Assembly (NCBI RefSeq): GCF_037975245.1
Contig: NC_092568.1
Coordinates: 31,342,501-31,406,500, forward strand
DNA length: 64,000 nt
Direction of reading: 5' to 3'
DNA from: Apostichopus japonicus
Lineage: Eukaryota > Echinodermata > Holothuroidea > Aspidochirotida > Stichopodidae
Shown: one piece after another, positions 1 through 12,769 of the stretch
Layout of the letters: every line of letters starts with the position of its first letter
Numbering within the stretch: position 1 is the first letter of the stretch
Made by a program: the position numbers and the translations under genes
The notes under the pieces: generated by a model
The model's input: the letters and a program-made list of their open reading frames with translations, nothing else
The model's database searches: none
What the model was told of the DNA's origin: nothing

Positions 1-75
1 TAATATTGCAGAGCATAATAACTATTAAGTAATATAAAGCATACTAAGTAAGTACTGAGTATACTAAATACTTAC

Positions 76-240
76 CACTGTCATCCTGATCCTCGAGTGG
101 GACACAGGTTTGCCCTCCACAGCAGTTTTCACAACATACCTCATTGGATCGGCAACTAAGACATCTTTGGTTCCTAAGCTCGTCCGTACACGCAAGTCTG
201 ACTAGCCTACAGTCAAGACACACCGACGGAGGAGGGATCG
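76..240 (-). CDS. Gene A exon 2: WAP-like cysteine-rich module
   Basis: 165 bp, phase 1-1. Joining to exon 1 gives ...VEAIPPPSVCLDC. Ten cysteines, none unique to this copy. Nearly identical to 53129-53293. Confidence 0.72.
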
Positions 241-743
241 CTAACCGTTAATTAACAAGAAAAGATGATCATTAACATTAATATATAAGTTGTCCTGTTT
301 TGTCAAGAAAAAGATTTATACATGTGACAACTGTTACCTTACACGGTTATGCATGGATACAGGAAAGTAGCCCGTTATACACATGAACCACAGGTGGGCA
401 CAGGGCGTCATACGTTGATCGTTTCTGGTATGAATTTTGTGCTCGAAAGTTTTTAAGCTAATCTTTACGCCTATCTTTACGTGAACCACCGATTACGTTA
501 CCAAATCCAGGTCAAGCCATTGTAAAATGTACTACAATGATACTATACACAAATATGCCCTAACATACAATTATCATACAGACAAACGTCGATCATACCA
601 AACATTCCGCCACGCCCTGGACCATACCACACTTTTACTGTTACATGTGAGTTAGTCATGCTAAACAATACAAATTCCTTACCTTCTACGTAAGGAACGA
701 CCGACAGAGCAAGAAATACAAGCAGCAAGAGTTTTTGGTCCAT
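76..743 (-). CDS. Secreted WAP-like protein, paralogue A (5' part, two exons)
   Basis: Two exons, 683-743 and 76-240, code for the start of a secreted protein; the rest lies beyond the left edge. Exon 1 begins at ATG (741-743) and gives the signal peptide MDQKLLLLVFLALSVVPYVE, ending in phase 1 at a GTAAGG donor. Exon 2 (165 bp, phase 1-1, acceptor after ...GGTTAG, donor GTAAGTATT) codes for about 54 residues with ten cysteines, including CLSCRSNEVCCENCCGGQTC. The CC-x3-C-x3-C spacing at its end resembles a WAP four-disulfide core, a fold common in secreted protease inhibitors. The same two exons recur at 54491-54551 and 53129-53293 with only a few substitutions, so this is the upstream copy of a duplicated gene. 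Its downstream exons may also be a Kunitz array, but that cannot be seen here. Confidence 0.72.
683..743 (-). CDS. Gene A exon 1: signal peptide
   Basis: 61 bp, 20 codons plus one base. Short hydrophobic leader with a basic N-terminus (MDQK) and a Leu/Val core. Phase 1 donor. Confidence 0.72.
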
Positions 744-2234
744 TTTAATAAAGTGATAATCCTGTAGAATCTACTCTACAAGTTCAAATGAACGTATTGG
801 TAACACAATTTATTACGCGTCTTTAAAAGTCAGTCATGGTTTGGATTAAAATTATTGATTAATATATGTTGGTGTGATTTATTGACTGACATTCAAGGTT
901 ATATCATGACTCAATATCCAATGAATGTACTCGTACGCTAAAGACCTCACGTATACGGCTATCCTTTCCGTCCTCTCAAAGGTCATAACTACCATCCCTA
1001 CCATCTGCTAATATTGTTACAATGCCAGAAACTTTAGAGTGTTACTTTAGATAACACGATGCCTGATTGTTGGAGTTTACAGCTGAGATGTCCCCATTTT
1101 TCGAAGTTTCTAGCATATTTGGAGAAATAATAATCATCGAGAAAACTATTTGGGTGTGCGTGCGCGTGCGCGTGCGTGGGTGTATATGTGTGTGTGCTAA
1201 GTCCGTATATAACGATAAGGATAGTACGGGGTATAGAGAATTAGCGACGTAACAACAATGGATATGACGCCACTTATTCAAGTGATGTTCGGGACTTACT
1301 CTCGTTCATCTTTGTGATGGGAAAAAGAAAAGGGGGGCGTAAATATGTAAGCATTTAAAGAAATAAATCACATAATAATTGTTACTAAATATCGTTTAGT
1401 GCAGTTGTGAATGATTATAAAGAAAAGCCACTTGTATTCCAGAAGAAAATATTATTTTGACAAATAAGGAGTATTGTGTTAGAAAATATATTGGAATTTT
1501 CGGTCCCCATGTGCGGCGATCATCAGACAACTGGACGAAAACGGTCGTGTCGGTATTTATTTCTTCCTAGCACGGCTGGGCAGTCTGTTACCATGGCGAC
1601 ACTTTGAGATGCGCGCAGTTTCTTTTTTCTTTATTCTTTCCTTGGTACGTAAGATTGTCAGCTATTCACTTTCACTTGGCAGAAAGCCTAAGCCTCTCCA
1701 CCTGTTGTCCATTGTAAATGTAATGAATATATGCTACAAGTGCATTTCAAATGGTATTGCTGAGATCAGGTTAACATTGTACTAACTTAATTAAGAGTAT
1801 GTCAGATATATGAAAGGATGGTCATTGAAACCACAAAGCTTCTCTATAAAGTGGAGGGGGAGGGAGCTGGGGTAGGGGAGGGGAGGAAGTGAATTGGTTT
1901 TAGTAAGGCCGCGTGCAACTAGAATAGTTTTGGATGATACTTTGAGTCAATTTATTACATCCTAAAATATTTACACCACCCAATTCAAAATTTGCTTTGC
2001 CCACAAGTGCTTCTTCTCAATCAAGGAAAGCATATAGGCATAGGCTTAATAGGATGGCAGGATCTGAACTCCTCAATCCCCAAATTTTTTGGATGACTCT
2101 AAGAAATTCTGGGAAAGCTTTGGCAAATTTTAAAGTTCTTGAAGGAAGTTATTTGGATATCATAGGTGTTAAAGTTATACTCAGCTGACACTGTGCATCA
2201 ATCTATTAAGGCTCTCAAGGCATTTTATACGGTT

Positions 2235-2470
2235 CCCGGACAACTCCCCCATGGACGATCCCCCCCCCCTCCCGGACAATTACCCCCCGGACGATTCCCC
2301 CTCGGACAATTCCCACCCGGACAATTCCCAACGCTGACAATTGCCCCCCGGACAATTCCCACCCGGACAATTGCCAACCCTGACAATTGCCAACCGGACA
2401 ATTCCCACCCATGACAACTGCCCCCCGGACAATTGCCACCCGGACAATTTTCCCCCGGACAATCCCCCTC
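2235..2470 (+). repeat. CCGGACAATT minisatellite, + orientation
   Basis: About fifteen degenerate units of 15-16 bp built on (C)CCGGACAATT(G/C)CCAC. Open frames on both strands come from the repeat itself (Pro/Gly-rich) and are not treated as genes. Confidence 0.8.
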
Positions 2471-2639
2471 CTCGGAGATTTCGACGATTGATTGACAGCC
2501 GATGTAGGCGGGGTTAAGACTATTATTCCAGTAAAAATGGGGGTGTGCAACAGGAGATTTAAGTTTTGGTTTCGATGACAATCGTAACCTATATGCATTC
2601 ATGCAGGAGAGTGTATGTATGTGTGTTTGCGTGTGGGGG

Positions 2640-3100
2640 GGGGGGGTGTAACGCCTCGTTTGTAAACACGATCTCTCAAGAAGGGAAGCTTGGACCAATC
2701 TAATATTGGTGTATATATATGAGTAACACATTGGGTAGAAGAACCCTATTGTTTTGTGGGTAGGTCAAAGATCATTTTCAGTCACCAGGGGCCAAATAGT
2801 AAAACCTTGTAAAAACGATATCACAAAGATGTAAGCTTAAACCAATCTCATATTTCGTGAGTAGGAGGACCACATTTAGGAGCAAATGCCTCTAGTTTAA
2901 TGTGGAGGTCAAATGCCATTTGGGTTCACCAGGGGTCAAATTGTGTAAACCTTGTAAACACGATATCTCAAGAAGGGAATGTTGAACGAATCTCATATTT
3001 AGTATGTAGTTGTTACACGTTCAGTACAATATTGTATTGAGGTTAAAGGTCATTTTGAGTCGCCAGACGCCAAATTGTGGAAACCTTGTTTATATAAGCT
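2640..3100 (+). repeat. ~130-bp repeats with AACACGATATCTCAAGAAGG core
   Basis: The core 'cacgat(a/c)tctcaagaagg' with following 'ctcatattt' and 'caccaggg(g)tcaaa' recurs at about 2665, 2815 and 2958. A lone related copy lies at about 34040-34110, next to a GT-rich tract as at 2610-2650. A dispersed repeat family with no coding content. Confidence 0.6.
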
Positions 3101-4369
3101 ACCGTATCTCCCATCGACCAGACTATCAGATAACATGCGCGTTACGCCTCATACGAATAGGGGGATATTGGCATTGGAAATGAGCTTATGGGCATCCGTA
3201 GAATCTAAATCTCAAAAACTGTAAACTCAAACATATTTGCATTTGCTTCAACCTGCCGCTCGGAAGCCTTACTTTGCGTGCAAAAGGTGTACGTTCTCTT
3301 TGTAGTACAGCGGTTCTATTGGACGTTTTCCGTCGTATTTATTTCAGGTTGGATGTAGTTTCGTTGTGATCAGGCAGTGTTTATGAAACTTAGCAGTTCG
3401 TCTAGTTAGATTTGTTTACTATGACCAATGCGAAATAATTGTGTAAAACGGTCTTAGTTGGGCAGTGAGTTCACGAGCTTTTGTCTGGATCGGCTGTTGA
3501 TCTCAATATGTATAGTCTCTTCCACCCAGTGGCGTAGCCAGGGGGATGCCAGGTGGGGGGCAACAGCCCCCATGAAAGCTTGTCGCCCCCCAGTCGCCCT
3601 CCCAGTGGGATTTTGGGTGTCGAAAAAAATGTGCGAAAAATATATCATTGGTCTGAATGGTCTCGAATCTCCATGATGACCACTCATGAACGACCCTTCG
3701 ACCGCTGACCGGCAGTAGGCTATAGTTACTGAAAAAAAAACCGGACGCGCATAGGACGGGTTTTCACTTCTGGGACGTACCCTGATGCTCTTAAAACGGC
3801 TAAAAAAACAAATTTTCAAGAAAGGAGACAATACTATCGGTGAGAATCAGTCTATCACCTTTCAGACGCAATCTTTGATGTCAGATTGACATATAGTACG
3901 GTCATTCAGTATGTTACTTGGCTAAAAGCCTAGTCAATCTTTCCTTATTTCCCACGCGCAATTTGCAGATTTGTCGAAAAATGTCAATGCCGGTGTCAAA
4001 CTCACAAAAGATATGTCATGATATTTCAAAGTAACTTACCAGACTGTTTTTTCCCTTCTATTTCACTAAACTATTTGGTGACCATACCAAGACATGGGAT
4101 CTCAATATAAAGAATGGTTAGAAAACTTTAGAGCAGCTTGCAAGCATGGGCTTCAATCCTGGGGGGGGGGGGGCAGGGGGACACGTCCCCCATATTTCGA
4201 TGGGTGGGGGACCCACTATCAAATATCCCCCCCCCCCACACACACACACATTTTAGTGTCGTGGCTCTATTTGGTTAGGGCTTACAAATCTCAGGATTCA
4301 TATCATCGAAATACTAGGAGTTCAGTTCTATGAATTGTGACCGAGATTTTTCACATCGATATTATATTA

Positions 4370-5205
4370 TTAATTCATTTATTTGTTTTATCGCCAATTG
4401 TGTACAAAGGGAAAGGAAGTCTCCTAAAAAGTCATAAAAGACTTAACAAGGTAGGAGACTCCCTGGGAGAAAAGAAAAGAAAAATGAACAAATATTTATA
4501 ATACAGAATATACGTAATGATTAAATATACAGAAATAATATCCTAGTGACGCTGAGATGGATACGTGAAAAGATTAAATATTACTAGTACGAGTTAATGA
4601 ACTCCTTTTTCAAATGCCTGGTGAATGTGGGTTTTGAAGTAATGAACTTCAAATTTTTTGATAGATCATTCCAAATTTGTATTGCTCTGTTTCGAAGACC
4701 GAATTTCCCTATGTTACTATGGTAAAAATTGCAATGAGCGTTGTCGGCTTGTCTTGTGTGATGGTTATGTAAGACTCTGTTACTACAAATAAAGTCATTA
4801 AAAGTGTCTGGCAGTAATCCATTCCATGCTTTGTAAGCAAAGGTAGCAACCTTGACTGTTATAATATCACCGAGTTTTAATAAATTTAGGGACTTGAATA
4901 TTCCACTAGTATGTTCAAGCGGTGGGGCATTAGCAATGTGACGTATAGCCCTCTTTTGGAGAATATTTAGGCGGTCAATGTTAACATTGTATGTACCAGA
5001 CCAAATAGTTGTACAATAGGATAGGTGTGGCAGAACTAGTGTTTGATAAAGCATTCTAAGGACATGCTGTGGGAGGAAATATTTCAGTTTAGATAATATA
5101 CCAGTATTTTTTGCTACAGTGTTACATACTGACGAAATATGGTTATTCCAAGAAAGTTTGCTATCAATATTATGACCTGCAATGATATGACCTGCAACTT
5201 TGTCT
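4370..5205 (-). mobile_element. Non-LTR retrotransposon (LINE), 3' fragment
   Basis: The reverse strand reads as the C-terminal part of a LINE reverse transcriptase, after the catalytic palm. The ORF at 4584-5054 (156 aa) contains LVLPHLSYCTTIWSGTYN, LQKRAIRHI and FGLRNRAIQIWNDL, typical of the thumb/tail of jockey/CR1-like enzymes. The same frame extends upstream to about 5205 through LPQHVLRMLYQTLVLPHLSY. The catalytic FADD core and endonuclease are absent, so this is a 5'-truncated dead copy. The clade is not certain. Confidence 0.75.
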
Positions 5206-6369
5206 GTTTGTCGCGACGAGCGAAACTTGAGATTGAAACCACAAGCTGTGTGCGGATAACGGTGCGGCCGGAGCCTACAACTAGTTCAAGAAGTCATGGC
5301 ACTTCCTAGCTAGAGCCAAAGCCTGTACATATTTGTTGTTTAGTTGTAGATGGTGTTTCAAAGACGGTGCCCGTTCCCTAATATTGGGGAAATGAAATAG
5401 GGAGCATATTCCGTGGCAGCGCATCCCATGTTACCTAGTTGCTGAGTGATACCGGAGTTAACCCCCACAGTGAGAACAGTGGTTACATAGTGGTTACATA
5501 TACGCTCCGAACAGAATTCACCCGATTACCAGATGCAGATCCACCTAGCATTATTTTGATGCCTTCATCGCTTTAGCCACCACTCACATGGGACCTATTC
5601 TTAGTCTGACAATACATGCGCATATGTGAGGTCTTGAAAATATAATTAAAGTGTTTTGTCTTGCTTGCCATCCTTGTTTCAAATTTTATAGAATTGTATT
5701 CTCCGTATAGACCTAGCAAAACATTTAAACTGACACAGTCCCATTGGTCGTTGGTGGTCATTCGTCATTGGTGGTTTAACATGCTGGCGTATGACTACTT
5801 TGGGCCAAATTTGCGCTAAGCTCGAGTCTGGACTATGCCTAACGAACTCGGGTCTGGACTATGCCTAATTAGTTACTTATTTAAATTATATATAATGGCC
5901 GATGAGGAAATGCACCATTTTGTGGTATGACTCCCAGGACGGCAAGTCGAGAATCTCACATGCATCGCGGCGGATAGCTTCCTTCGCCTATAGTTTGTCC
6001 GGGACATTTTGGGACATCGTTCCTATGGGCCTATATCTGAGGCCCTGGGGTCATTCCTTGACCGACTTGGTGCAATATAATGTGCCCATTTCGAAGTAAA
6101 TTTATTCACAGATTGTTAGTTGTCATGGGTTCGTACAAATGAGGGGTATTCTATCCTGAAACATGGGGCAAAGTGGGGCTGGGGTTTCCAGTTCGCCGCA
6201 TCATTTGTCAACTTGCACTGGGTTCTAATGTTCATGCCAATTGGAATCACTAATAACAGAAATAATCCACCAAAAAGTAAGGCCGCATGAACTTTATTGC
6301 AGATCTCCTGAGTGACGAATTTGTAATTTTCTCCCGAAATCACGCAACTTGATGGCTGCTATCTAGCCT

Positions 6370-6480
6370 GGCAAGTGCCATCTCCAGCGATCTGGCAGGT
6401 ATTGAAATCTGAAATTTTCTTGCTACGCTGCGCGCCAACCGATGGTGGCGCTCCGCTTAGATAGTACTAGCGGCCGCATT
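6370..6480 (+). repeat. Dispersed ~95-bp element (copies also at 10010-10105 and 56476-56570)
   Basis: All three copies share a 'gccatttccggcaatctggg'-like start and end with 'atggtggcgctccgcttag'. The copies at 10.0 and 56.5 kb are explained by the segmental duplication; the copy at 6.4 kb lies inside the A-only interval and is more diverged. No coding sense is seen. Confidence 0.55.
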
Positions 6481-7039
6481 TTAGCTACCTAACACAGATT
6501 TTTCCGCAACTTTATTTTCCCAAGCAAGGTAGCCACGGGCCTTCCTACTGGTTTAGAAGTATGTCTCAATGCTTCTCTTAAAGCAACCTTTGCTGAAGCG
6601 TCCTCTTGAAGTCTTGCTACATGACCGAAAAATCTCAATCTTCTATGTGCGACTATGGATGACCAAGGTGTTTGGTTGGTTTCATTGTAGAGCTCATCGT
6701 TTTATAACCAATTGTTATTGGTCCATCTAATGTTGAGAATATTACGAAGTAGTCTCCTTTGAAAAGTGACTAGCAACTACAAATATTGTGTGCGCTCAGC
6801 GCCCACAAAATGTAATTCTACTATGATATTTTTACGCATTTCGCATGCATTGTAGCTCGCTAGAACATATGTTTGCGCGCTTCGCGAGCGTTTTTATCCT
6901 TAGTTCCATGCATTCTTGATAAACATAATGCAGGCTACAACAGCAATCTCGGCACTTCAACATAACCTATGCGTGTCACAATGTACTACTCTAAAAGTAC
7001 GCCATTCCGCTAGAAGAATAAATATTTAAGCAAGTTTCG

Positions 7040-7272
7040 GGAGAAATTGTCCGGGGGGAAATTGTCCGGGAGGGCTTTTGACCTGGGGCTAATTGTCCGG
7101 GGGGGGGAGTCGACCGGGATGGGAATTTTCCGGGGGGGGAATTGTCTGGGATGGGAACTTTCCGGGGTGAGAATTGTCTGGGTGGGAATTGTCCGGGGGT
7201 AATTTTCCAGGGGAAGTTGTCTGGGGGGGGGTAATTGTCCGGGGGTAATTGTCCAGGGGGAGTTGTCCGGTC
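7040..7272 (-). repeat. CCGGACAATT minisatellite, - orientation
   Basis: Plus-strand AATTGTCCGGGGG units of variable length (about 12-20 bp). This is the reverse complement of the unit at 2235-2470, so the two arrays form inverted blocks about 4.6 kb apart. Confidence 0.8.
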
Positions 7273-9080
7273 ACCTTTTATACATTACTGGTACACATGC
7301 ATTAGAATGAAAAGAAAATTGGTCAGAATGTTGGTGACATTTTATTCTATACACGCTCTACTACATATGTACAGTTACTACAAATAGACAGTCCTTAATT
7401 GTAAATTTCTATCTTGAAAATGCCAAAGCATGCTGTTGTTTTTTAACACCACATCACATTCGATAAGTGTAAGGTAAATATTGGCGAACAGCCGCTCCAT
7501 TGTGTTATCCCCCTTTTACTCTGCCAACAGGTGGCCCTACCACAGGCCTATGGATCCCACATGACTTAAAGGTTTGCACAATACAGCAATTTCTGGTTCA
7601 AAGCTTGCTACCATTGGCAAAGTACCAATATAAAATTTGGTCAAACTCTCTTCCCCTCCTCCTTGTTATTTCAATAAACTTACATTCAAAATGCATGGTT
7701 CTTGTTCTGAACATCTTGGTGTGTGTGTGAAATGTGGGCAAGATTTCGCAAGAATATGTTCTCCTCCCCCAAAATTATATCATCACTAACAGTATGTATA
7801 CATTGAAGTGAACAATTTACGACGTCGGAGAGCAGTTTGGTATGATTTTTATGTACCTAATGTTAGCTTACAGTCTGTTTATGTTCCCAGGTTATTATTA
7901 CCCCACCGTGGTACGTTGCACCAGTTGGCCGGTTGATTTCATTTGATGTTATCCCTGAAAGCACAAAGTTGACTGTGCATTATTTTTTCAGTCACTCAGG
8001 GGCTCACTACTTTATCTGGTAGAGGCACAAAATAAATGATTGAGAATGTTGTTTTTACTGCAGATTTGAGAGAAATTCAAATTCGGGCAGCAGCTCCCCA
8101 TATGGAGATGGAGTGATTCTGCATCTTGTCGCTCTATGTTTGATAGAGAATTGACCATGGAATGTTAAAACAAAAGCCATTATCAACATGATATGAGTGA
8201 CTTTTCGGTCAACATAATATTTTTTGGGGGGGTCTGGTATACATTGGTTTGGCATAGGTACCGCCATTTTCATGCAAAATTGCCCAGTCATCATGCTAAA
8301 ACAGGATTAGTTTAGGTTATCAGTAAAGGTAGGCCTATATCACTGTTAGATATGCTTTCTTCCCGGAATGAAGAATGCATTTTTCAAAAAAGGACTGACT
8401 TTTTATAATAATATACTCCTCAAATGTACTATACTGACTATTTTACTTGTGGTCTTTGTTTAGTCGTTTTAATGAAGAAACTTACTTGTTCCAAAACACC
8501 GAAATTGAATGATATCACTTTTATTTACATTTTTATTTGTCATTTGTCATAGCTGAGTGAGGCATGATTCAGTCTTCTCGAACATGAATATTGCTAATTC
8601 AATCAAGGCTTAAACTATTACCACCCCCCCCCCCGGAAGTAAATTCAAGGGGATTAGTGTATAAGTATGCATGGTAGATGTCAACAATTATTTTTCCATT
8701 AAACCTGAAATGACTCTTTTACCTCTTGTTTATTTCTCTGTCAAAACGCTCAGGGTAATTGTATATAAAGAAAACTAAATTAAAAAAATCCAAAAAATAA
8801 CATCTAAAATGTTCAGTTTCCAGTTTAGCTGCCTTTGTCGCTTTTAGACGAACAGTCAATATGTCAAATCCCTTATCTGTTATATACATGGGCAACATAA
8901 CCTTTAAATAACTCATCTCACTGAAGATTCCACAGTATAGTGAACTATTTCTTCACAACCACGGACTCGGCGGGCAAAAAAAGGAATCACATTAACTTAC
9001 CACAACATTGCTGTGCTGGCAATCGTCACAATTACAAGTAAGTGGCTAAAAATGCCTCTTTACAAAATTAAATCGACGTA

Positions 9081-10790
9081 GAAATGATCGATTCGTCGAT
9101 TTCGTTTTGGATATATCCGTTTCGCTTTTGTTACCACGATCTCAGTTTGGACATAACGATGTCAATTTGGATAGTTTTCAAACAAATGGCGCACAAAAGA
9201 AAAAGAAACGTGTCAAAATCCTGTCAAAACATCAGACGTGACATCGAGCTATCCAAACTGATAATCGACATAGTGAAACCCAAACGTGTGGTTTCCATAA
9301 CAATGTGCACTCAGCTCAAAAAGGTCTCACGCGCAACATAGAACTATCATTCTTTCCGACTGGGGTGCGGTCGGACAGCGGGAGGTGCTTAATTACCACA
9401 AAGCCACGCCCAAGTTGCGTTCTGGTGATTTCACGAGATTCGTTGGAAGACTTAACAAACCACGGCATATTACGTAAGGTTACAATTTACAAGTTTTCTG
9501 CTGGGTAACTTGTCTTAAAAATATATGATTACACATGTGTCGCGCATTATTCGACTGGACTGTGTTGTGTTACCGACGAAGTATAAGGATTGAATTTGTT
9601 CAAATAAAGACAAGACACTTCTATAAAGCTTTTACAGAAATGTATATTCAGTAAACACTCGGAAGCCAGGTTGCCATGAGACCAGAGCCTGCATGTTATA
9701 TATGCTATAAACATATATGTTATGTAGTGTTACGGTAATCATGGTGGTCATGAGCTATAAAAAGTAGTTTAATTAGACATAGTATAATAACATTACATCC
9801 CCGCTCTTTCTTTTGAGATTTCAATTACCAGTGTAGCAAAATGAGTAAAGCAGATCTTATAAAGTAACGTAAAGTTTCCACCTACAAAGTGATTTTACCG
9901 ATTTTTGTTTTTAATTTACCTTTTGGGGAGGGGGGGGGGGAAGGATGAACAATATCTAACACATGAGATCTCAAAATTAGGAATGTTTAGATGCAACTTA
10001 CAATGCTTGGAAAGTGCCATTTCCGGCAATCTGGGAGGAAGTTTTGGCAACAATTATCTTGCTTAGCTACGAGTCAACTGATGGTGGCGCTCCGCTTAGG
10101 TGGTGTCATAATGGTTCCTATTAAGAAAGGGAGCCTACTTATTTTTTTTATAAAGAAAGCCCTGTTATATACGCACATTTAAAGGCAGCACTATAGCATT
10201 TTGGACGATAATGTTTCTCCATGCTCCCAACTGCCCCTATAGATTCAAGTGTTAAGGAAGGAAGACTAACTCATACCCGATTTTTTTTTTAAATACAGAT
10301 GTCAAATGGTGTTTTCTCAGTGATATGTAGACTATAAGACTCTAATGGCAACTTTGTGGTAATACAATTTTACTTAAGACCGGCTGATTTAGTTAGAGGA
10401 ATGAAGCTTCATAGGAGGGCTAGAGGCGAATCAATGATCAAAGGGGTACTCCTTTTGCCCATGGAGTCGTTGAAGCCCACTCCCAGTGTAGGGACATCTG
10501 GGTGTGCTCGTCCAGGAATATTCATGTAGACGTCATTATGCTCCATTCTAGTGGATTATTTAACCATTTGTCCCAGACTGATAATGATAGGAGGGGAATA
10601 CTCCTCCCCCCCCCCCTTGGAACAACGCCGTCTGTTTGTTCCTAATTGTTACGTTACTCAACCTATATCCTCTAAATTTTGTGATGGATTATATATCGGC
10701 AGGTTAGATGGCAAAGGGTTTTCCTTCAAACTTTATAGAGAACACTATACGTAATAAAGGTAAAATACGTTATAAAGGTAATGTATATAT
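9081..10790. repeat. Segmental duplication block A2 (partner 55585-57000)
   Basis: Same-orientation homology to 55585-57000, with shared landmarks including 'accacgatctcagtttgga' and 'ggaagccaggttgccatgag'. The partner ends in a (TA)n tract. I see no gene in either copy; the short frames here are not conserved in the partner. Confidence 0.75.
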
Positions 10791-10836
10791 ATAACTAAAG
10801 GAATTGCTAAACTATTTGAATGCTAAAATCACTTAC

Positions 10837-10903
10837 CAATGACAGGAGCTACAGCCTGAATTGCTGGCCAGTACAAACATAACAGGATTATGAATAGTCT
10901 CAT
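10837..10903 (-). CDS. Orphan signal-peptide exon
   Basis: 67 bp: ATG plus 22 codons reading MRLFIILLCLYWPAIQAVAP and VI, then one base and a strong GTAAGTGA donor. The product is a textbook signal peptide with an AQA-like cleavage region and a phase 1 end, as in the other secreted genes here. No phase 1 acceptor exon that clearly follows was found between here and the left edge. It could be an alternative first exon for gene A (exon 2 at 76-240 is in the right phase) or belong to an unrecognised gene. Confidence 0.4.
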
Positions 10904-12571
10904 TTTATTTTCTTGGACGTCTGACTCCAGCGAATGCTAAGATGATATTGAAATAGGCTCCGGTCATGCAAGCAAATCAGTCACCGATACCATCCATGAT
11001 ATCTGATATTCTTAAGCTTTTGAACTTGAAAGTCGAAACTAACATATATAGGCACAATGGCGGTACCTAATGGATAAATAATATCTCCATCGCATGGTAG
11101 AAAGCTGGATATCAGACTATGAATATATCATATAACACTGATGAACCCGTATGATCCCTCACTTCCTTTGAATTTATTATCTGAAATTGCGTCGTAGTTT
11201 TTTATAGCCTCATGACTTGATTTAAATATAAATTGGTGTCTATTTGGTTTCCAGAAAACTATGGAGTCACTTTTACTGACCTTGCAAAATTGTGAGGGGG
11301 ACCCCGGATTGCAAAGTCGGCAATGACTATAATGCGGATCGCAAAGTCAGTAATTACTATTACGGTTAGAATTTTGATCATGTATTTTGAAATAAAGAAA
11401 TCATTTGATTACTCAAAAATGAATGTTACATAACAACCTTACGCATTACGGGTAACCCCTATGACAAATCTGCCGCGGCACGAATTAATCTGATCACTCT
11501 ATCTTCTTATTGATCATCACTGCATGCCCCAACATGTTAATAACCAACATCCAACATTCTATGAGTGTTTAGTTCCAAACCTTACCCTCCTTGAGCATTT
11601 TATCAGCTCAAATCATCAAATTCAACTTCCATATTTCTATTCAACGATCATAAAGCATTCAGTGTAGGCTATAGTGGTCAAATCTGGAATCAATTCGACA
11701 TTTTAGTTAACTTTCATCATTTTAACGTTCCGAGTATAATTTCTTACATGCAGAATTGTCTACGATAATTTTGTGACTGTTGGAAAAGCTCCATTGTCCC
11801 CAAATCCCAAGGTTTTGGTTTATTGGCCAGTGACCTGACCATGTGACATCATATCTCAATTAGACACAGCAGATCAAGACTAGGTAAATTTGAAGTTTCG
11901 GTATTTCTGTTATTTTGGTAATATGCGCACTGTTTGCCAAAATGCTGTTTTAGTTGTTGCTGTTTCCCCCCCCCCCCACGCTTTCACGCTTTAGTGGTCT
12001 AATCCCACCCTTGGCCCCGGATCCCCAAGTTAATTGTCACACCAGGGGTTGTCATCCAGTTCAAAAGTGCAACAAAATGCCTTTACATACAGAAGGTAAT
12101 GATGAAGGATCACGATAAAATATTAAGTTCAAAGTACGGTGGTAAAACTGAGGACAACCTTGTTTTGTATTCTTTAGCATGACAAGTTATGACAGATATG
12201 TTCATTATTTCCTTTCGATTGGCTTTAAGTAGATAACTGATGGCAATAGCAGTATTCGCATGGTATCTTATATTTAGGGACAATCAATCATACAACCTTC
12301 AGTTTTCCGTGTGGAGAAACGGATAGGCGCCTCCACCACTTCCACCTTAACAACGCTAGTCGAGTCACGTCAAAAATGAAAATAGGCTAGGCCAAATTTA
12401 CCTGACAATTACGCTTAAATATAATATCAGTTTTACACTAAGCACACCAATCCTTGTCCATGGCTAAAAATATAATGAGAGTCAGCTATCCACTAAAAGA
12501 AACTCGTGACTTCATTGATCAATACATTTGCGAGGCGTTTGTTCACCTGGAAACCCTTTCTCTACAAGCGG
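10904..12571. other. Intergenic, no gene seen
   Basis: AT-rich sequence with a poly-C tract near 11967. No convincing exon on either strand. It would include the 3' UTR of the receptor gene ending at 12572. Confidence 0.5.
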
Positions 12572-12769
12572 TCACTGTTCGGTAGACGGATGAATCCGTG
12601 CGGTAGCTTTGATGAGACTTCTGACCCTTTTTGTGCTTATGAAGGCTATCATCATAAGAAATCCTCGCAGTGCATCGATGGTGAATGTGATTACGTTGAA
12701 AATATGGCTTTCAAAAATCGTTATTACTAAAACTGAGATAAAGGTGGGAAAACCAAGAATACACTTCAA
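12572..12769 (-). CDS. 7TM receptor exon 3: TM6-TM7 and tail
   Basis: 198 bp including the stop. The acceptor TTCTTTCATTTCAG is strong and phase 0 matches exon 2. Basic cytoplasmic tail STKRVRSLIK after TM7. Confidence 0.7.
   Translation of the reverse strand: MKCILGFPTFISVLVITIFESHIFNVITFTIDALRGFLMMIAFISTKRVRSLIKATARIHPSTEQ

Larger units (their letters stand above)
1..1261. repeat. Segmental duplication block A1 (partner 53052-55348)
   Basis: The block is alignable along its length, in the same orientation, with 53052-55348: both signal/WAP exons, the intron, and the upstream flank ending at a shared ACGTAACAACAATGG. The partner is longer because of extra sequence inside its first intron. 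A GT/GC-rich simple repeat lies at about 1153-1195. Apart from the two exons I see no gene here. Confidence 0.8.
1262..9080. other. 7.8 kb interval present only in locus A
   Basis: Homology to locus B stops at about 1261 and resumes at about 9081; the corresponding stretch in locus B is only about 240 bp (55349-55585). The interval holds two CCGGACAATT-type arrays in opposite orientation, a block of roughly 130-bp repeats, a LINE 3' fragment, G-tracts, and a common repeat-like phrase 'agtggcgtagccaggggg' near 3531. At 1310-2230, 3100-4360, 5210-7030 and 7280-9080 I see no convincing gene. A 15-codon open stretch with a good donor near 8994-9040 could be an exon but joins no neighbour in phase. 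Confidence 0.6.

Noticed and set aside
2215-2731. Long Gly/Pro-rich ORFs on both strands
   Set aside because: Translation of the CCGGACAATT minisatellite; open in several frames because of the repeat.
12506-12730. Plus-strand 74-codon ORF with Cys residues and a downstream AATAAA at about 12843
   Set aside because: It lies antisense to receptor exon 3 (12572-12769), which has strong splice sites and clear TM6-TM7 sequence; the plus frame is its shadow.
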